Shown piece by piece: positions 37,201-49,048 of a stretch of DNA of 64,000 nucleotides. Origin of the DNA: Syncephalastrum monosporum B8922 (lineage: Eukaryota; Mucoromycota; Mucoromycetes; Mucorales; Syncephalastraceae); the NCBI GenBank assembly GCA_000697355.1, contig JNEN01000902.1, positions 1 through 64,000 of the forward strand. The letters are read 5' to 3'. Position 1 is the first letter of the stretch. Each line of letters starts with the position of its first letter. The notes beneath the pieces were generated by a model. The model was not told where the DNA came from, ran no database searches, and saw nothing but the letters and a program-made list of their open reading frames with translations. Position numbers and translations under genes: made by a program.

Positions 37201-37910
37201 AGCCGGACTGGAAAGTGACACTTTGCATGTTGATGATGATGTATCGGTTACTGAGACGAATGGGCTTGGGGAAATTGGTGGAGCCGGACCTATAGTCACG
37301 TGGTTCAGTAACAGCGTAAGTGTCAGTTTCCTCAGAAAAAATCGTACGTATGAATAATGAGAGCTATTTTCTCAATATCGCTTGCATCGAAACGGCGATT
37401 CAGTAAGCTGTCTGCGTCTGGATGTCGGGGCTCGCTCAGAAAGCTGTCAAAATCGAAAGAGGGAAGTATGAAGCAGGAGCAACCGCCCACGGTCTCGGCC
37501 GTCGACCGGGCCACCTCGCTGTACTTGGCCGTAGCAAAGAGTCGCTTTGCTCCAGTCTTTTGCATTAAATTGACGAGGGCTGGCTGTGAATTGCGTGGAG
37601 AGAGGCTCATAAAAGTAATACGCAATTTCAAAAAGGCGAGCATCGACACCAGGTAGAATACCGAGGTGTCGGCGAGAAAGCCAATTATGTCCACATCCTG
37701 CGTCTCTTGCGCCCACTGGCAAGCCAAGTTGGTTGCAATGTGATCGATATCTCCGTAGGTGAGCGTCTTGAATCCGTTGGCAGTAGGGTAATGGATGAAC
37801 GGGTCCTTGCGACTGCGCTCGACAAATTTTTCAAAGAGGTGGATGAAGGCGTACTCTCTGTCGTACTGATACGGTAGCTGATCATAGCTTGGCTGTGTAG
37901 TTTCTGGCAT
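34259..37910 (-). CDS. NRPS-like reductase: adenylation, thiolation and thioester-reductase domains
   Basis: About 1,050 residues over several exons, from MPETTQPSYDQLPYQ (37910) to PALASLK (stop 34259-34261). Adenylation domain: TSGSTNFPKP (A3), LPLFHMFG, YGGAATPK and GIGATE (A5), GDIATNDLF (A7), GRKDDVLV (A8), and a TPKNTVVRKR lysine (A10). Carrier protein: DYGLNSLLAIQLRN with the phosphopantetheine Ser. Reductase: LLTGATGSLGVFLLRDMLL for NADPH, GYAQSKYIVE (Tyr-x3-Lys), and an SDR-e-type C-terminus (DLDWLPVDYAS). It has no condensation domain. Such enzymes activate a carboxylic acid and release it as aldehyde or alcohol; Lys2 has the same order but is longer. Substrate unknown. The intron at 37086-37142 is GC-AG, fixed by the LPLFHMFG join. 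Confidence 0.9.
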
Positions 37911-40874
37911 CGTCGATGAAATGGATAAGGAGGGGAACAAGAACAAGGGTGGACCTCGCCGCAGTGGTCATTAAATAGCCCAACGATTTCCCCCCTCGCC
38001 TCCGACAAAAAAAAAAAAAACTCTACTCGATTTATCTCGATCCCGCATACAAGGCGATGCATGCGGGGCGGCGACATGTTCACGGACATGTCATCTTCTG
38101 TGGGGTTCCTGAGGCGTCAGTGGCGCGGTCTGTTTATCCTTTTTTTTTTTTTGTGCTTAGAGGTATGCAGGCGACCGCGAGACGTTCATGCATGCGAAGA
38201 TACATTATTGGTGGTGACACAGCATACGAACTAAAAACATTTCTGTCTGGGTGTAACGTCAATGCTGCGCGCCGGTGATAGGGATTATATTATATATCCG
38301 CCTCTATGCATTGTTCCCCGCTATGTGACCGGGTACGTCCACTCTTTTAGAAAAGTTGCTAGCTGGCTTCAATTTTCAAATGCATCGGACAGAAATGCAT
38401 CGGACAGAATTCTTTATATGAAATCTCGGGTTGTAGCGAGTGCTGCTCTATTCTTTTTAGCGCAGGAATATATGATGTGTCTCTTAATGACGCATATACA
38501 TTACATATCTTGCAAGCTCCCTTATTTCGTGTTGAGATTAAATGATTAAGCTCTAGTCGAAGCTGATGTACCGGAGCCTCGTCTCCTTCACATGCACAGG
38601 TTCTTCTAGCTATTGTCACTTCCTATTCTCCTGCTTAAAATTAGAAGATGGACTGCTTTTATCCCTTTAAGCTGCTGACGATGTGATACTTCGTTGCTCT
38701 ATGTAACTGTATGCATAATAACCTCTATACATGTAGACAAATAGTTATGTATGCTGGCTCTGAAGATCCAAAATAGATGTGTTACACAATGCCACCAAAA
38801 GTACCATGTACCTGGACGACTCTTCCCATAACGCACCACTGTAATGATATATGCGGCCACATGCACTCCACGCGGTGTATGAGTCTGATGACAGAGCACC
38901 TATAATATGTTCTCAGCAGCTTTCAACGACCAAATCTGGACGACCAGGGGACATGTTGGAGATCAAAATGGACCCACTATATGGGAAGTACCTTTGATGC
39001 GCTGCCCATTTCGAGTGCCTCATGAGCAGTAGAGCCTAGAAATATATATTAGCGTGTCTAGACAGAATAAAAAAGGAGATGTTCGTTTATAGAATTTGCC
39101 AAACGCTATGCACGAATACGTAGACCAATCCAAGGTTAGAAATTTGCTTCTGTATAACAAGCATACAGTGTTTTAACACACCATTTACTTAATGGACACC
39201 CTCTCTTCGTATCTGCTTTTTGATGAGATAATACAACCTTATTAACCTTTTTTACACTTAAATTCGCAAGCGGCACGTCTGTCTTCCCAGACGAGAAATA
39301 CATCTTCCTGGTCGCGTCGTAATTCACGTAATATTATTTGGAACGGCGTGAGCCAACAGCGGTACGATAAGTCAAGGATCCCATACTTGCATCCAACATT
39401 ACGCTTTTTGTATTTTTGGGTCCGCTACAGAATATGATGCTTCAGAAAGGTCTCGTATGCGATCTGCATAAAAAAAGTACAGGCACGTCAACCAACGCTA
39501 TATATTCTATTGCGCACAAACAGAGAATTCTGAATGTAAATATAGAAAGGGGCCGTATGGTCATAAAGAAGATCGCTGTATTATTTGCCATTCAACATCA
39601 TATAGTATTAAGGACCTTGCTGACGGGTCCTCATACTGCAAACGGTAAGTGATATCGAACAAACTGGGACTGAGTCTATGTACATAGTTCTGTATCTCTC
39701 CCCCCCCCCGCAGTTTCAGCGATTGCGTACTACACGACAACGATTGCCAATCGACAAATGAATGAATTGAGAACGCACACTGCATTTGGATGGGATTTCA
39801 TCAAACATTTATTATTTGCAAGCAAGATATACTGAGCAAAGTGTTACTTTAGCCCAACGCTCGACGGTGAGCTCCATCGACCAAAGAGGCCGGAGCGCTT
39901 ATAGCAGAGATATCAGAGTCACTAGCAGCAAGATAGTAGCGGTGGAGCGGATATCCATTTTGCCAATTACAATGCTGTGAGTAGATGGGTGGGATAACAG
40001 TATTATGGAACTTTGTTAATGGAAACTTTGAGATGATAAATAAAGTTCGTAGTCAAAAGTAAACAGCAGCTCTATCATTTAAACTATTGCGTTTGTTGCC
40101 GTGATCATTTGAGTCTCCGTGCATGAAGAGGAGAAATACTCTGTACGCCGGTAAAAAGATTCACCAGGAAGGCTCTATGCATCTGTAGCAAATAGAGCAT
40201 ACTACTACCGCACTATAGCTTACAGGGTCCGGTATTCAGGAAACCAAGACCATAAGCAGGGGATGGTGAGTGGTATTTTTTGAGGAGCATATGCATATTG
40301 ATGCTAGTTTTTAGCGATGGTAATACGGTCGTAGTTCACGTTTGCGGGAGCTGGGCGTCGTTTGTTGCAGTGTAGCTAATGGTAGCAAGCCGAAGATTGC
40401 CTAATACAGCCTTATCTGTACACACCGATAGACTGATTATTTGTTCTTTTTAACAAGACGCTCATATTTTACATTACACTCATTAAAATTGTTTGGGCGG
40501 CGTTTGATGTCGGATCAAATAGTAAGGAGCAAAATGCAGAAATATGGTCTTCAAAGCGCGCCTTGTTGTAATCAGGAACGCTAATGTCCCTTGTTGCTGT
40601 ATCTGCATAAAGTTCACCCCTGTGTTCATGGGGTCAGGATGTTGCATCGTACACCCAGTTAGCATTTTAGCCTGATTTCTCAAGGTGTTCTTGGAGAGGT
40701 GTACCTTAACATTGGGCGAGAGTGTTCCTCAAAGATGTGCTGCATGCATGCGTTCCAGGAAGAAATCATCTGATTGGCCTATCAACGCAGCTTGGGCCCC
40801 TTTTCGCACAACGCTTTTTCCGGACTTTATCCGAAGCACATACGACTACGCACGCAGTCCGCGCACAATCACCC
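37911..40874. other. Long gene-poor intergenic region
   Basis: About 3 kb, AT-richer than the genic DNA, with no supported gene, RNA or repeat family. It holds short homopolymers (T at 38140-38151, C at about 39700) and an exact 13-base direct repeat (AATGCATCGGACAGAA-like copies at 38380-38408). Small open frames show no motifs. Confidence 0.5.
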
Positions 40875-41903
40875 ATGAACAAACCAAAGTCATCGCAGCC
40901 TACGTCAGCATCAGAAAACAACGAGAAGCAACGAGATCCAGGCAATGCGTACGTGGGATCCTACCTCTGCTCAATCTCACCCCATCTGACTCCACTCTAG
41001 GTTCTTCAAACGGCTATTGACAGAGCGGAACAAGAAGCTCGACGAGCTCAAGCAGACACAGAGCGTGCTCGAGAAGAACGCTCCCAAGAGCTCTAAAGAA
41101 GGCATAACTAAAGTCAGTGTGGTAAGCGTCTCCACCTTGTTTGTCTCGGCCTTATTCTTTATCATTTTGCTTATTTATGCTTCCTAATTTAGGCATTTGA
41201 GCTCTTGAGCGATCTGATTGATGAGTGTATTTACGACGTCTTGACCGACGCGCATCGAGACAGCAAGCGAGGCACTCAGATCTGCCAGATATGTCAAACA
41301 AAGTAAGTAGAAAAGAGCTTTCTTTCTCTTTTATTGATTGTATAAACCATTAGGTGCCGTGGTTATGGTAATCTACGAAGCATTGTATTCATCTCTTCTT
41401 TTTGGACTCATGTTCTTTTTCTTTGTCGCACCGATGTAGTCAAACGCCCTGGAGCCGATATTTTTGGGAACTCCTATGCGGCAAACAATCTGCCTTCCTA
41501 CGAGTGCGTCAATTGCAGGAAATCCATCGCGGCGTCACGTTATGCCCCCCATTTGGAGAAATGCCTCGGGCTCGCCGGACGGCAGTCGAGTCGCGTCGCT
41601 AGCCGACGGTGAGATTAACATAAAGCTCCCAAAGACAGATACTCATAGCGAGCCCTCTGCTTTGCTTCTATATATCCTGCATAGGCTTGGATCGTCGTCT
41701 CCTTTTACCGCACCCTCCGATGACTCTGTGCATATGAGCGACCCCGAGGATAAGAAAAAGAAACGTCAGGTACGTAATAGACGCAATGTAGAAGGATCAA
41801 CATTGATGCAAAAGAGTAATAGGCACCGCCTGGATCGTCGCCTTCAAATGGTATCTCGCGTGTCAAGAAGCTCAAGAATTCTGCTTCTTCGGATCGCATG
41901 TAA
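40875..41903 (+). CDS. SGF11: SAGA deubiquitinase-module subunit Sgf11
   Basis: Seven exons (40875-40948, 41001-41121, 41193-41302, 41354-41367, 41440-41608, 41685-41769, 41823-41903), 217 residues, all phases consistent. The N-terminal helix AFELLSDLIDECIYDVLTDA docks on Sus1/Sgf73/Ubp8 in known structures. The C-terminal SCA7-type zinc finger is YECVNCRKSIAASRYAPHLE followed by KCLGLAGRQSSRVASRR (Cys2-His-Cys and basic nucleosome-binding arginines). A KKKKRQ-rich tail follows. The fourth exon is only 14 nt (coding C-R-G-Y). The Met at 40875 is chosen; the frame is open upstream to 40722. It helps Ubp8 remove ubiquitin from histone H2B. Confidence 0.9.
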
Positions 41904-43377
41904 AATGTATTGACGATGAATTACTGTACATGAATCACCGGCGCAGCCATATGCTTTGTAGATAAGAGTGCAAATTGACATATACAAATTACCAGGAACC
42001 ACGAGAGAAAAAGAGAGAAAAATTGACTACCTTATTTCCTTGTCACCCAAGACACACATGTATATCTGCCTGGCCTTTTAGTATTTCTAAGCTTGATGGT
42101 CCCAGCCATCCAGACCTACTGTATCTGTAGCGGTTTTCCAGGACATTGGCATTCAAGCCGCCATCCGATAATCCAATATTTGGGTATGAAGCCAGTATTA
42201 GATGCAGGGAAAGGGCGTGCTATATGTGGAATGTCCTTAACGGCATCACGAGCTCCTGTTTTAAGAAAGAGGAATTGGCGTTTGTGTGCAATATCGACTA
42301 TCACTGTCAGTAACGCCAAGATTACCCATGTCAATTGATGAAACGTTCAGTGGATGGCGCCAAAAACTCATAGTGATAGAGTTTTTTGGTCATTCCCGGT
42401 CAGGTTTTGGGTCTGACATGCACCCAGGTCCTGCCAAGAAGAGAAACATTGACATGCTATGGGTTTAAAGTTATCTTTGGAGCCTTTCTTGTATATACCG
42501 AAAGCACGCATCTTACTATAGAGAAAATCGGTTTTGACCGTGACATATATATGGAATCGAAGTGAGATGCAAAAACACCCTCGCCTTCTTTGTAAAAGAA
42601 GCGATAATCGAGTGCCGTTTTCGACGCTACATGTATATTTTACCAAAGGTCGCTGATATTTCCTCTGACCGCAGAACACTGTAATAGAGGGGAAAACTCG
42701 ATTGAGGAAATCAAAACTAGGCATGCAGTGTTGACCTTTTTGTTCGACTAAAATGGCAACCCACCCCAAATTGATGCACGTTATAGTCCTGATTTTAGAG
42801 ACTTGCCCTCCATTAATAATGTATTGATTACAATCACTATTGAAAATGTATGGTCGTGCACCCATCATCCATATGATTATAGAGCAGGGACGAGGTTACG
42901 CATACTCCGATTCCGCGGTGAGGACCGTAAAAATAGAACCAACTAAGGGCCAACAAGAAGTGGGCAAACATATTACGACCGCTACGTCTTTCTTTTACAG
43001 CGCGCCGTTTGATCACTAGACTGCACCTATCTACGCATAATGGCATAAGAGGACACAGAAAACTAAATCATGTCAGCTATACATATGATCTCCGGGGATA
43101 GCATGGGAGGAAGGAAAGGATGGCCAGGCAAGTAGGCTGTGAATTGACATGTCAGGAGGCAGAAATCCTCTGTCTATCTTGCTTATAGAAAGCTTCCAAC
43201 AAAGAATTCAAAACGAATTATGACAAGGTAGAGGGAAAAAAGATATTGGATGAAGACACGCAATAAGTCATAGATATAAATACCGAGATATCTTTTGGTG
43301 TCTGATTCTATATCTCGCCTTCTTCATTCTATCCCATTCAAATTCTTCTGAACTTATCTCTATCGCTACTCATAATC
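41904..43377. other. Intergenic, no gene recognised
   Basis: About 1.5 kb. Minus-strand open frames at 42116-42334 and 42368-42868 (166 codons) have no motif, start context or splice partners that I can support. The last ~100 bases are the promoter of the secreted-protein gene. Confidence 0.5.
43275..43282 (+). promoter_or_regulatory. TATA box of the small secreted protein gene
   Basis: TATAAATA lies about 96-103 bases upstream of the ATG at 43378, followed by a pyrimidine-rich leader. Confidence 0.55.
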
Positions 43378-43903
43378 ATGCTTATCCAACCGTTCTGCCT
43401 CCTGATAACTGCGCTTTTGCTGGTGACTCCAACCATCCATGGCTACTGTATCTATAACCACTTCCCGGAGAACAGTGGTATCAAAGTCAATGTCCGTCAG
43501 CACACTGGATACGGCTTTTGGGCCTTGCTGTACGCAAAGTGTCATCCTCGATATTCCATACATCTCATTTTAGTCGTTTGTACATAGGACACGATTTCAT
43601 AAGCAGCTTCTGCCTGGACAAAAGGAGTGCTGCCCTTGGGACGATGCCAACTGCAATTCCAGTCCAGACAACAGGTTCGCAGAGATCAGCTTTGTTTACG
43701 ACCTTGCATACCCTGGACAACGTGATTATAAGAAGCGGGGTCTGCTCGAAAAGCGGGGTCTGCTCGAAAACCTTGTATGGGGCCCTATGGCGGGTGGCTC
43801 GCTCGTTTTTCGCGAAGGCATATCGCACAACGTGGAAGTGTTTGATCCCAACATGAAGCCCATCGATTACAAATACGAAGAGACCCTCCTTGGCGCGGAT
43901 TAG
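43378..43903 (+). CDS. Small secreted cysteine-containing protein
   Basis: Two exons (43378-43529 and 43588-43903; 58-nt intron), 155 residues. A clear signal peptide (MLIQPFCLLITALLLVTPTI) is followed by GYCIYNHFPENSGIKVNVRQ, LLPGQKECCPWDDANCNSSP and a C-terminal part ending YKYEETLLGAD. The Cys pattern (C, then CC-x5-C) suggests two disulfides. An 18-bp unit is duplicated exactly, giving KRGLLE twice, each headed by a dibasic KR site of Kex2 type. The family is one of the small secreted proteins of early-diverging fungi; function unknown. Confidence 0.75.
43733..43768 (+). repeat. Exact 18-bp tandem duplication inside the secreted protein
   Basis: AAGCGGGGTCTGCTCGAA occurs twice head-to-tail in frame, coding KRGLLE twice. 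The identity at third codon positions points to a recent duplication. Confidence 0.9.
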
Positions 43904-45441
43904 AAAATCACTCAGTGCACGCTACCTTTGTTCACCATCATAGATATGTACGAGTTATACGACGTAGTACGCTTTGTAGACAATACCTTCACATAGACTA
44001 TATGCAGCCAATTTGGATAAATAACAGATTCACACCGTTCCTTATAATCTCATGAGTTGCTGGACGTCCGGGTGCGAATTTGGATAAAGTGGAACCTGTG
44101 CTTCCAAGCAATTGTGAGTCTACGCGCTCAGGTATTTGTATGCCAGAACATGTACCTTCACAGGGCAGAAAATGGGCTCTGGGTGTCATGGCTGTAGTAG
44201 TAGAGCGCAGAGACACGTGTAGATGCAGTGAGGGTTAATACCCTGGTCTGTGTAAAGACGCTTGAGCCACAGCATCGATGCGACATAGGACCACCCCCTT
44301 TTCTTGAGGGTTGTGCGCGAAGCTTATTCAGTAAGGCTCTGAACCAGTTCCATGTTCCTTACAGACAACTTGAGTCACTATTATGGGCGGCCATAACGCG
44401 CATCAGGTTGCCCATCATTCCTAGGGGGAACGTATGTGGGTCCCGCGGTACTAAAGACTAAGCCATGCACGCGCCATGAGAGGCACCTGGAAGGTTTACG
44501 ACGAGAGAGGCGTACCAGCGCGTCACCGTGCCGAAAATGCACATTACTTACGGCCTCATGTATAGAAACTTTTTCTAAAAGCATATGTGAACTTCATTCC
44601 TCACTATTTCTCGTCGAAACGATGTTCAAAAATAGAAAGTCCAAGGAGCGCGCCCGGATGATCTCGTTCCGACACTGCAAAATAAGACATGTGTTTCACT
44701 TGCCGACTTCTCTTTGATTAGAGTCAGACTTGCTATTGACACACTGACCAGTATGTCCGCATGCGTGTGAGAAGCTGTCAAATATTATTGCATAGAACGT
44801 ACACTCATGGTTGCGTTTGGAGTTTGCAGTATAAGAAAAGCACACGCTAACTCAATAATAGCATGTCTGTACGACGAGGATAAACCAGCAAAGAGCTAGT
44901 GTATTTCTGTTTTAAAGAAGAAACAGGGTGTAAATGGGCAAATGAAAATTAGGATGCGAAGAGAAGAGGTGTGTGTGTCTTTTGGTGGCAACATGTTGCA
45001 GCTCATTTTAAGGTTTATCGTTACTTGGGGAATGCGGTACAAAATTAAGAAGTTGGTCTTGTGTGTGCGCATCATTCATATATATATGTGAGATATATAT
45101 ACTTTTTGAAGCAAAATAAGCATGTTGGTGGAGGATGCATGTGTTGGTTCCTGCAGCGAAAGGCAAAGCGAAAAATGATAGGAAAGAGTCCGCGCACGTG
45201 AGGGAAGGTCAGCGAACGGCGTCCTGGCAAGCAGAGTGAGCGGGGCCATGGCGGACCGCGGGGCCACCCCTTATTATTATTATTATTTTTTTTTCAAGAT
45301 GCTTTGTCGTTGTACAACACTCTTTTTTTTTCCTCTTTCTCTTCTTTTCTTTCAATTCAATCCGCAACAAGCAAAAAGCCAGGAAAAGGCGGGCAGCAAA
45401 CAGAAAAAAAAAAAAAGTCCTACCATTCATCGCTCTTTTCA
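43904..45441. other. Intergenic, no gene recognised
   Basis: About 1.5 kb without supported genes; short open frames on both strands lack motifs. The 3' end is a T/C-rich leader with a short TTATTATTATTA run before the metallophosphatase ATG. Confidence 0.5.
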
Positions 45442-46571
45442 ATGCCAGCGGCTCAAGCTACACCCGAACTGTCCGCCGCTGTCGCCGCTCAGGGAGTGGA
45501 ACCAAAGCCCGGCGCATATCCATATTATTACTACGACACAAACAACGAAGACAGCGCCACGGCTTGGGCCCGCCAGCGGCGGCGACAACGATGGATCTGG
45601 CGCGGTATCGCCGCTCTCGTCACCGTCATTATCGCGGCCGTCATTGCCATTGTCGTAGTCTTTGTCACGCGCAAGCAAAACAAGCAGCCGAGCTACTACC
45701 ACGATGTATCGCCGTATGCGAACCTGACGCGCACCGCCACACTCGACCCCCTCAGCACCACCTCAGCGGGTAATCGGACGGCGGCGCAAGGCCGCGTGTT
45801 CGTTGTCGGCGACATCCACGGCTGTCTGGATGAATTCAACGCCCTCGTCTCTCAACTCGGCTACACATCCAACGATACGCTCATCCTAGCCGGAGACTTG
45901 ATCGCCAAGGGCCCTGACAGCCCTGGCGTGCTGCGTCGCGCGATGGAATTGGGCGCGAAATGCGTGCGCGGGAACCACGACGACAAGGTCGTGCGTTTCA
46001 GGACCTACATGAACGAGCACCACACGCAAGAGTTGAAAGATACCCTCCCCGAGGGCAATGTGCCTGACCCGTTGAGGCCCAACAACTACCATGCTAGTAT
46101 CGCCAGGTAAAACGATGGGAGTTGCGTTTCGTTAATTTTAACACTAATTTGTTCATGTACGTTAGGGCTCTGACAGAGGATGAATACGGCTACCTCGCGA
46201 GCTGTCCCATGGTACTGGAATTACCTGCGTTCCAGGCCTACGTTGTCCATGCCGGGTTGGACCCAGGGCATGATATTGATGGCCAAGACCCCTACTTTGT
46301 CATGAACATACGCACGCTCAACAACGGTATGCCTTCTACGGATAAGGATGGCAGTCTGTGGACCGATGCATGGAACCAAAAACAAGAAAATGCGACGGAG
46401 CCACGCAAAGTCTACTACGGCCACGCCGCCTCGCATGGCCTCGACCTGCGGAAGTATTCCTTTGCCCTCGACACTGGCTGCGTCTATGGCCGCCAGCTCA
46501 CCGCCCTTGAAATTACCAGCGGCAACCTCACCCAAGTGGCGTGCAAAACCGCCTACGCCACCAAAAAGTAA
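45442..46571 (+). CDS. Membrane-anchored metallophosphatase, Ppn2-like
   Basis: Two exons (45442-46106, 46166-46571), 356 residues. A cytosolic basic N-terminus (ARQRRRQRWIWR) precedes one membrane helix (GIAALVTVIIAAVIAIVVVF), giving a type II protein with a lumenal catalytic domain that carries several N-x-S/T sites. PPP-like metal motifs are in order: VFVVGDIHGC, LAGDLIAKGPDSPG, CVRGNHDDKV, YVVHAGLDPG and YYGHAASHG. The GDxxxKGP variant and architecture match yeast Ppn2, a vacuolar Zn-dependent endopolyphosphatase. Substrate is inferred. The frame is open upstream to 45304, which would add a Phe/Ser-rich N-terminus; I prefer 45442. Same strand as, and 213 bp from, the CotH gene. Confidence 0.85.
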
Positions 46572-46749
46572 CGCCCTTACACGACACACGCCATCTCTCT
46601 CCCTTTCGCTCTCGGTAGAACCTTTATTTATCACTCGGTTTCAAAATCGACTACGCAAAACCATGTATACACACACATCATATATATATAAAAATAATTC
46701 ATCCGAACGCAAATGAGAAAAAATCACTCTCTTCGCTTTTTTTAAAACA

Positions 46750-46757
46750 TATAAAAA
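46750..46757 (+). promoter_or_regulatory. TATA-like element of the CotH gene
   Basis: TATAAAAA, 28-35 bases upstream of the ATG at 46785 within an A-rich leader. Confidence 0.35.
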
Positions 46758-46784
46758 GAAGAAAAACGAAAGAACATTAAGAGC

Positions 46785-48844
46785 ATGGTGCGCCTTTTCT
46801 TGCTGTGGAGCACATTAGGTAATACACACCCAATGGTTTCTGCACATATGAATATTCACTATTTTCGTTTCGTATCACTCCACACCAAAATACATGTATG
46901 CATATAGGTGCTGCGCTAGCTGCGAGCGTCGCCGACGATCAGCAATTCATCCAATACCACGTTGTCGCGACTCCACAAGCGGAGGGAAAGCTTGGTGTCA
47001 CGGTCGACCAAGACATTTATCCGCTCGAGGCGGATCCCAATGTGCCGCTCCTCTACAGCGGCAGGGCGCCGGGTGGCAAAGAATACCGGTATGTGACGCT
47101 CGGCGCCGCGGACGAGATCCTCGACACCGAAGCCTTTGACCGCCCGGCCATGTACGAAGCCAAAGAGACCTACAATGAGGTCTATGGACGGCCGTGGAAC
47201 AAGATTTTTCTCCCCGAGCTGCCACAGGTCTACGACTTTGACTCGCGGAACAAGGCCCCGCTCCAGGGTAATGCCACGGTCAAAGACCCCGCCAAGAATG
47301 ACCTCTTTGAGGAAGGCACGATCGCGACGATCCATATTACGGCCGACGAGGAGGATATCCAGGCCATGCATGCCAACAAGATGGACAAGAAGGCCGCCCG
47401 CATGGACGCCAAGTTGACTTACATAAGGTAAAATGAATGGGTATGAAAAATATTTCCGACGTGCGTCTCTTTCTCACACAAAAAGACACCTTCCCCGGCC
47501 AGCTACAAAGACATTCGGCAAATTGATAACGTCGAGATCAAGGTCGGCGGCCACTCGAGCCGCGATTGGGCCAAGGTGCCCTACAAGATCAACATACCCG
47601 AAACGGACGAAAACGGGCTCTTCCGCCGCTGGGAGCTCAAGCTGCGGTCGGAGTCGACCGACCCGACGATGATGCGCGAAAAGATATACAACGATCTCTT
47701 GCAAGCAGCCGGCGTGCAGGCCGCGCGGGGTGTTTATGTCAGGTAATCCTCCTCCTTTTGCATCCTATGCATATGCGCGCTGCTTTACTCACTTGTATCC
47801 ATTAGACTCTACTTTAATGATGTACCGGTGGGCCTCTACTACCTTGTGGATGATCCTGGATCGGCCATGTACGTGCGGCACTGACTTTTATCATTTGACT
47901 CACCCAGCGCTCCTAGGTATGTGAAAGAGACGATGAAGAGCGAGGACGGCGAGTCGGGCGAAGGCACCCTGATCCAAGGCGATGCCGGCAAAGGCCTGTA
48001 CGCCGCCAACTTTGCGTACCGCGGCGAGAACGAGGCCGACTATGACGACCAGGTGTACAAGGTCGAGGTCGACACGACGGAGCCGGGCGAGCCGACGGCG
48101 ATGGAGCGCCTGATCCAATTCAACAAGTTTGTCGCCGATTATGACCCGGATGCGTATCCCAACGCGAGCGACCCGGCGCCGCTCGCCCTCTGGGAAAAGG
48201 AGATTGACGTGTTCCGCTACCTCAAGCAGCTCGCGGTCGAATGGATCGGCGGCAACTGGGACGCGGTCCAGTATTCGGGTAACAACTTTGCGCTGTACTA
48301 CCACCCAACGATGCAGAAATACGTCATGCTGCCCATGGACTTTGACTACACGTTCGGCAACGGCCTGGAGGAGGACCAGCGCGGATTTCTGACGGGCCAC
48401 TGGCTCGACTTTACCCAGAGCCGCAAGGTCCATTCGTTCATTTTCGAAAAGCTCAAGCGCACGCCTGCCATGGCTGCGCTGTATGAGACGATCCTGAAGC
48501 AGATCAATGATCACGTGTCCAACCAGGACGTCCTTCTGCCCCGCGTCGACGGCCTGACCTACATGCTTCAGCGCGACATTGTCTGGGACCATTCGCTCGC
48601 CAAGCTCACGTTGGGCACGCAGCGGTCGTGGGCTGCGGATGATTATCTGCAGGTGCTCGAGAGCGGGTCGGGCGCATTGGACGAGCGGATCGGACTCAAG
48701 GAATGGATCCGGGGCAAAGACCAGGCTATCAGGAACATGGATAACATCGAACCCGCTCCTCTGGACGAGGAGCTCATGCGTGAAGAGGAGCAGGAGGCGA
48801 TTGAGCAGCAGGGCCTGGCAGGTATCCTCCGAGACGACTCATGA
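46785..48844 (+). CDS. CotH-kinase family secreted protein
   Basis: Five exons (46785-46818, 46908-47427, 47503-47742, 47806-47868, 47917-48844), 594 residues. The signal peptide is split by the first intron (MVRLFLLWSTL / GAALAASVA). The CotH domain follows: DNVEIKVGGHSSRDWAKVPY, RRWELKLRSESTDPTMMREK, GVYVRLYFNDVPVGLYYLVD, the QYSGNNFALYYHP strand and the PMDFDYTFGNG metal-binding segment. Bacterial CotH is an atypical kinase of spore-coat proteins. In Mucorales the family is expanded and some members are surface invasins; the invasin peptide of those paralogues is not evident here. No GPI signal is clear: the C-terminus is acidic and charged. The exon 3 acceptor is fixed by frame (AG at 47501-47502). 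Confidence 0.92.
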
Positions 48845-49048
48845 ATAGGCAGAGATAACACAGAAAAGAAACAATAAACTGGCAGATCGAACCCGTCTGT
48901 TTTTCATTTTCTTATTTTTATGATTTCGCATGTGATTGATTCCACACATAAGAAAAAGGCAGGCGGACATCAGTCCAGAGAGTCCGCAATCATGCAGCAG
49001 GTGTGGTGTTGCTGCGTGACAACTCATTCCTTTCTCCCCGTGTCCACG

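Noticed and set aside
42368..42868. 166-codon minus-strand open frame
   Set aside because: No recognised family and irregular composition; could be chance in AT-moderate DNA.
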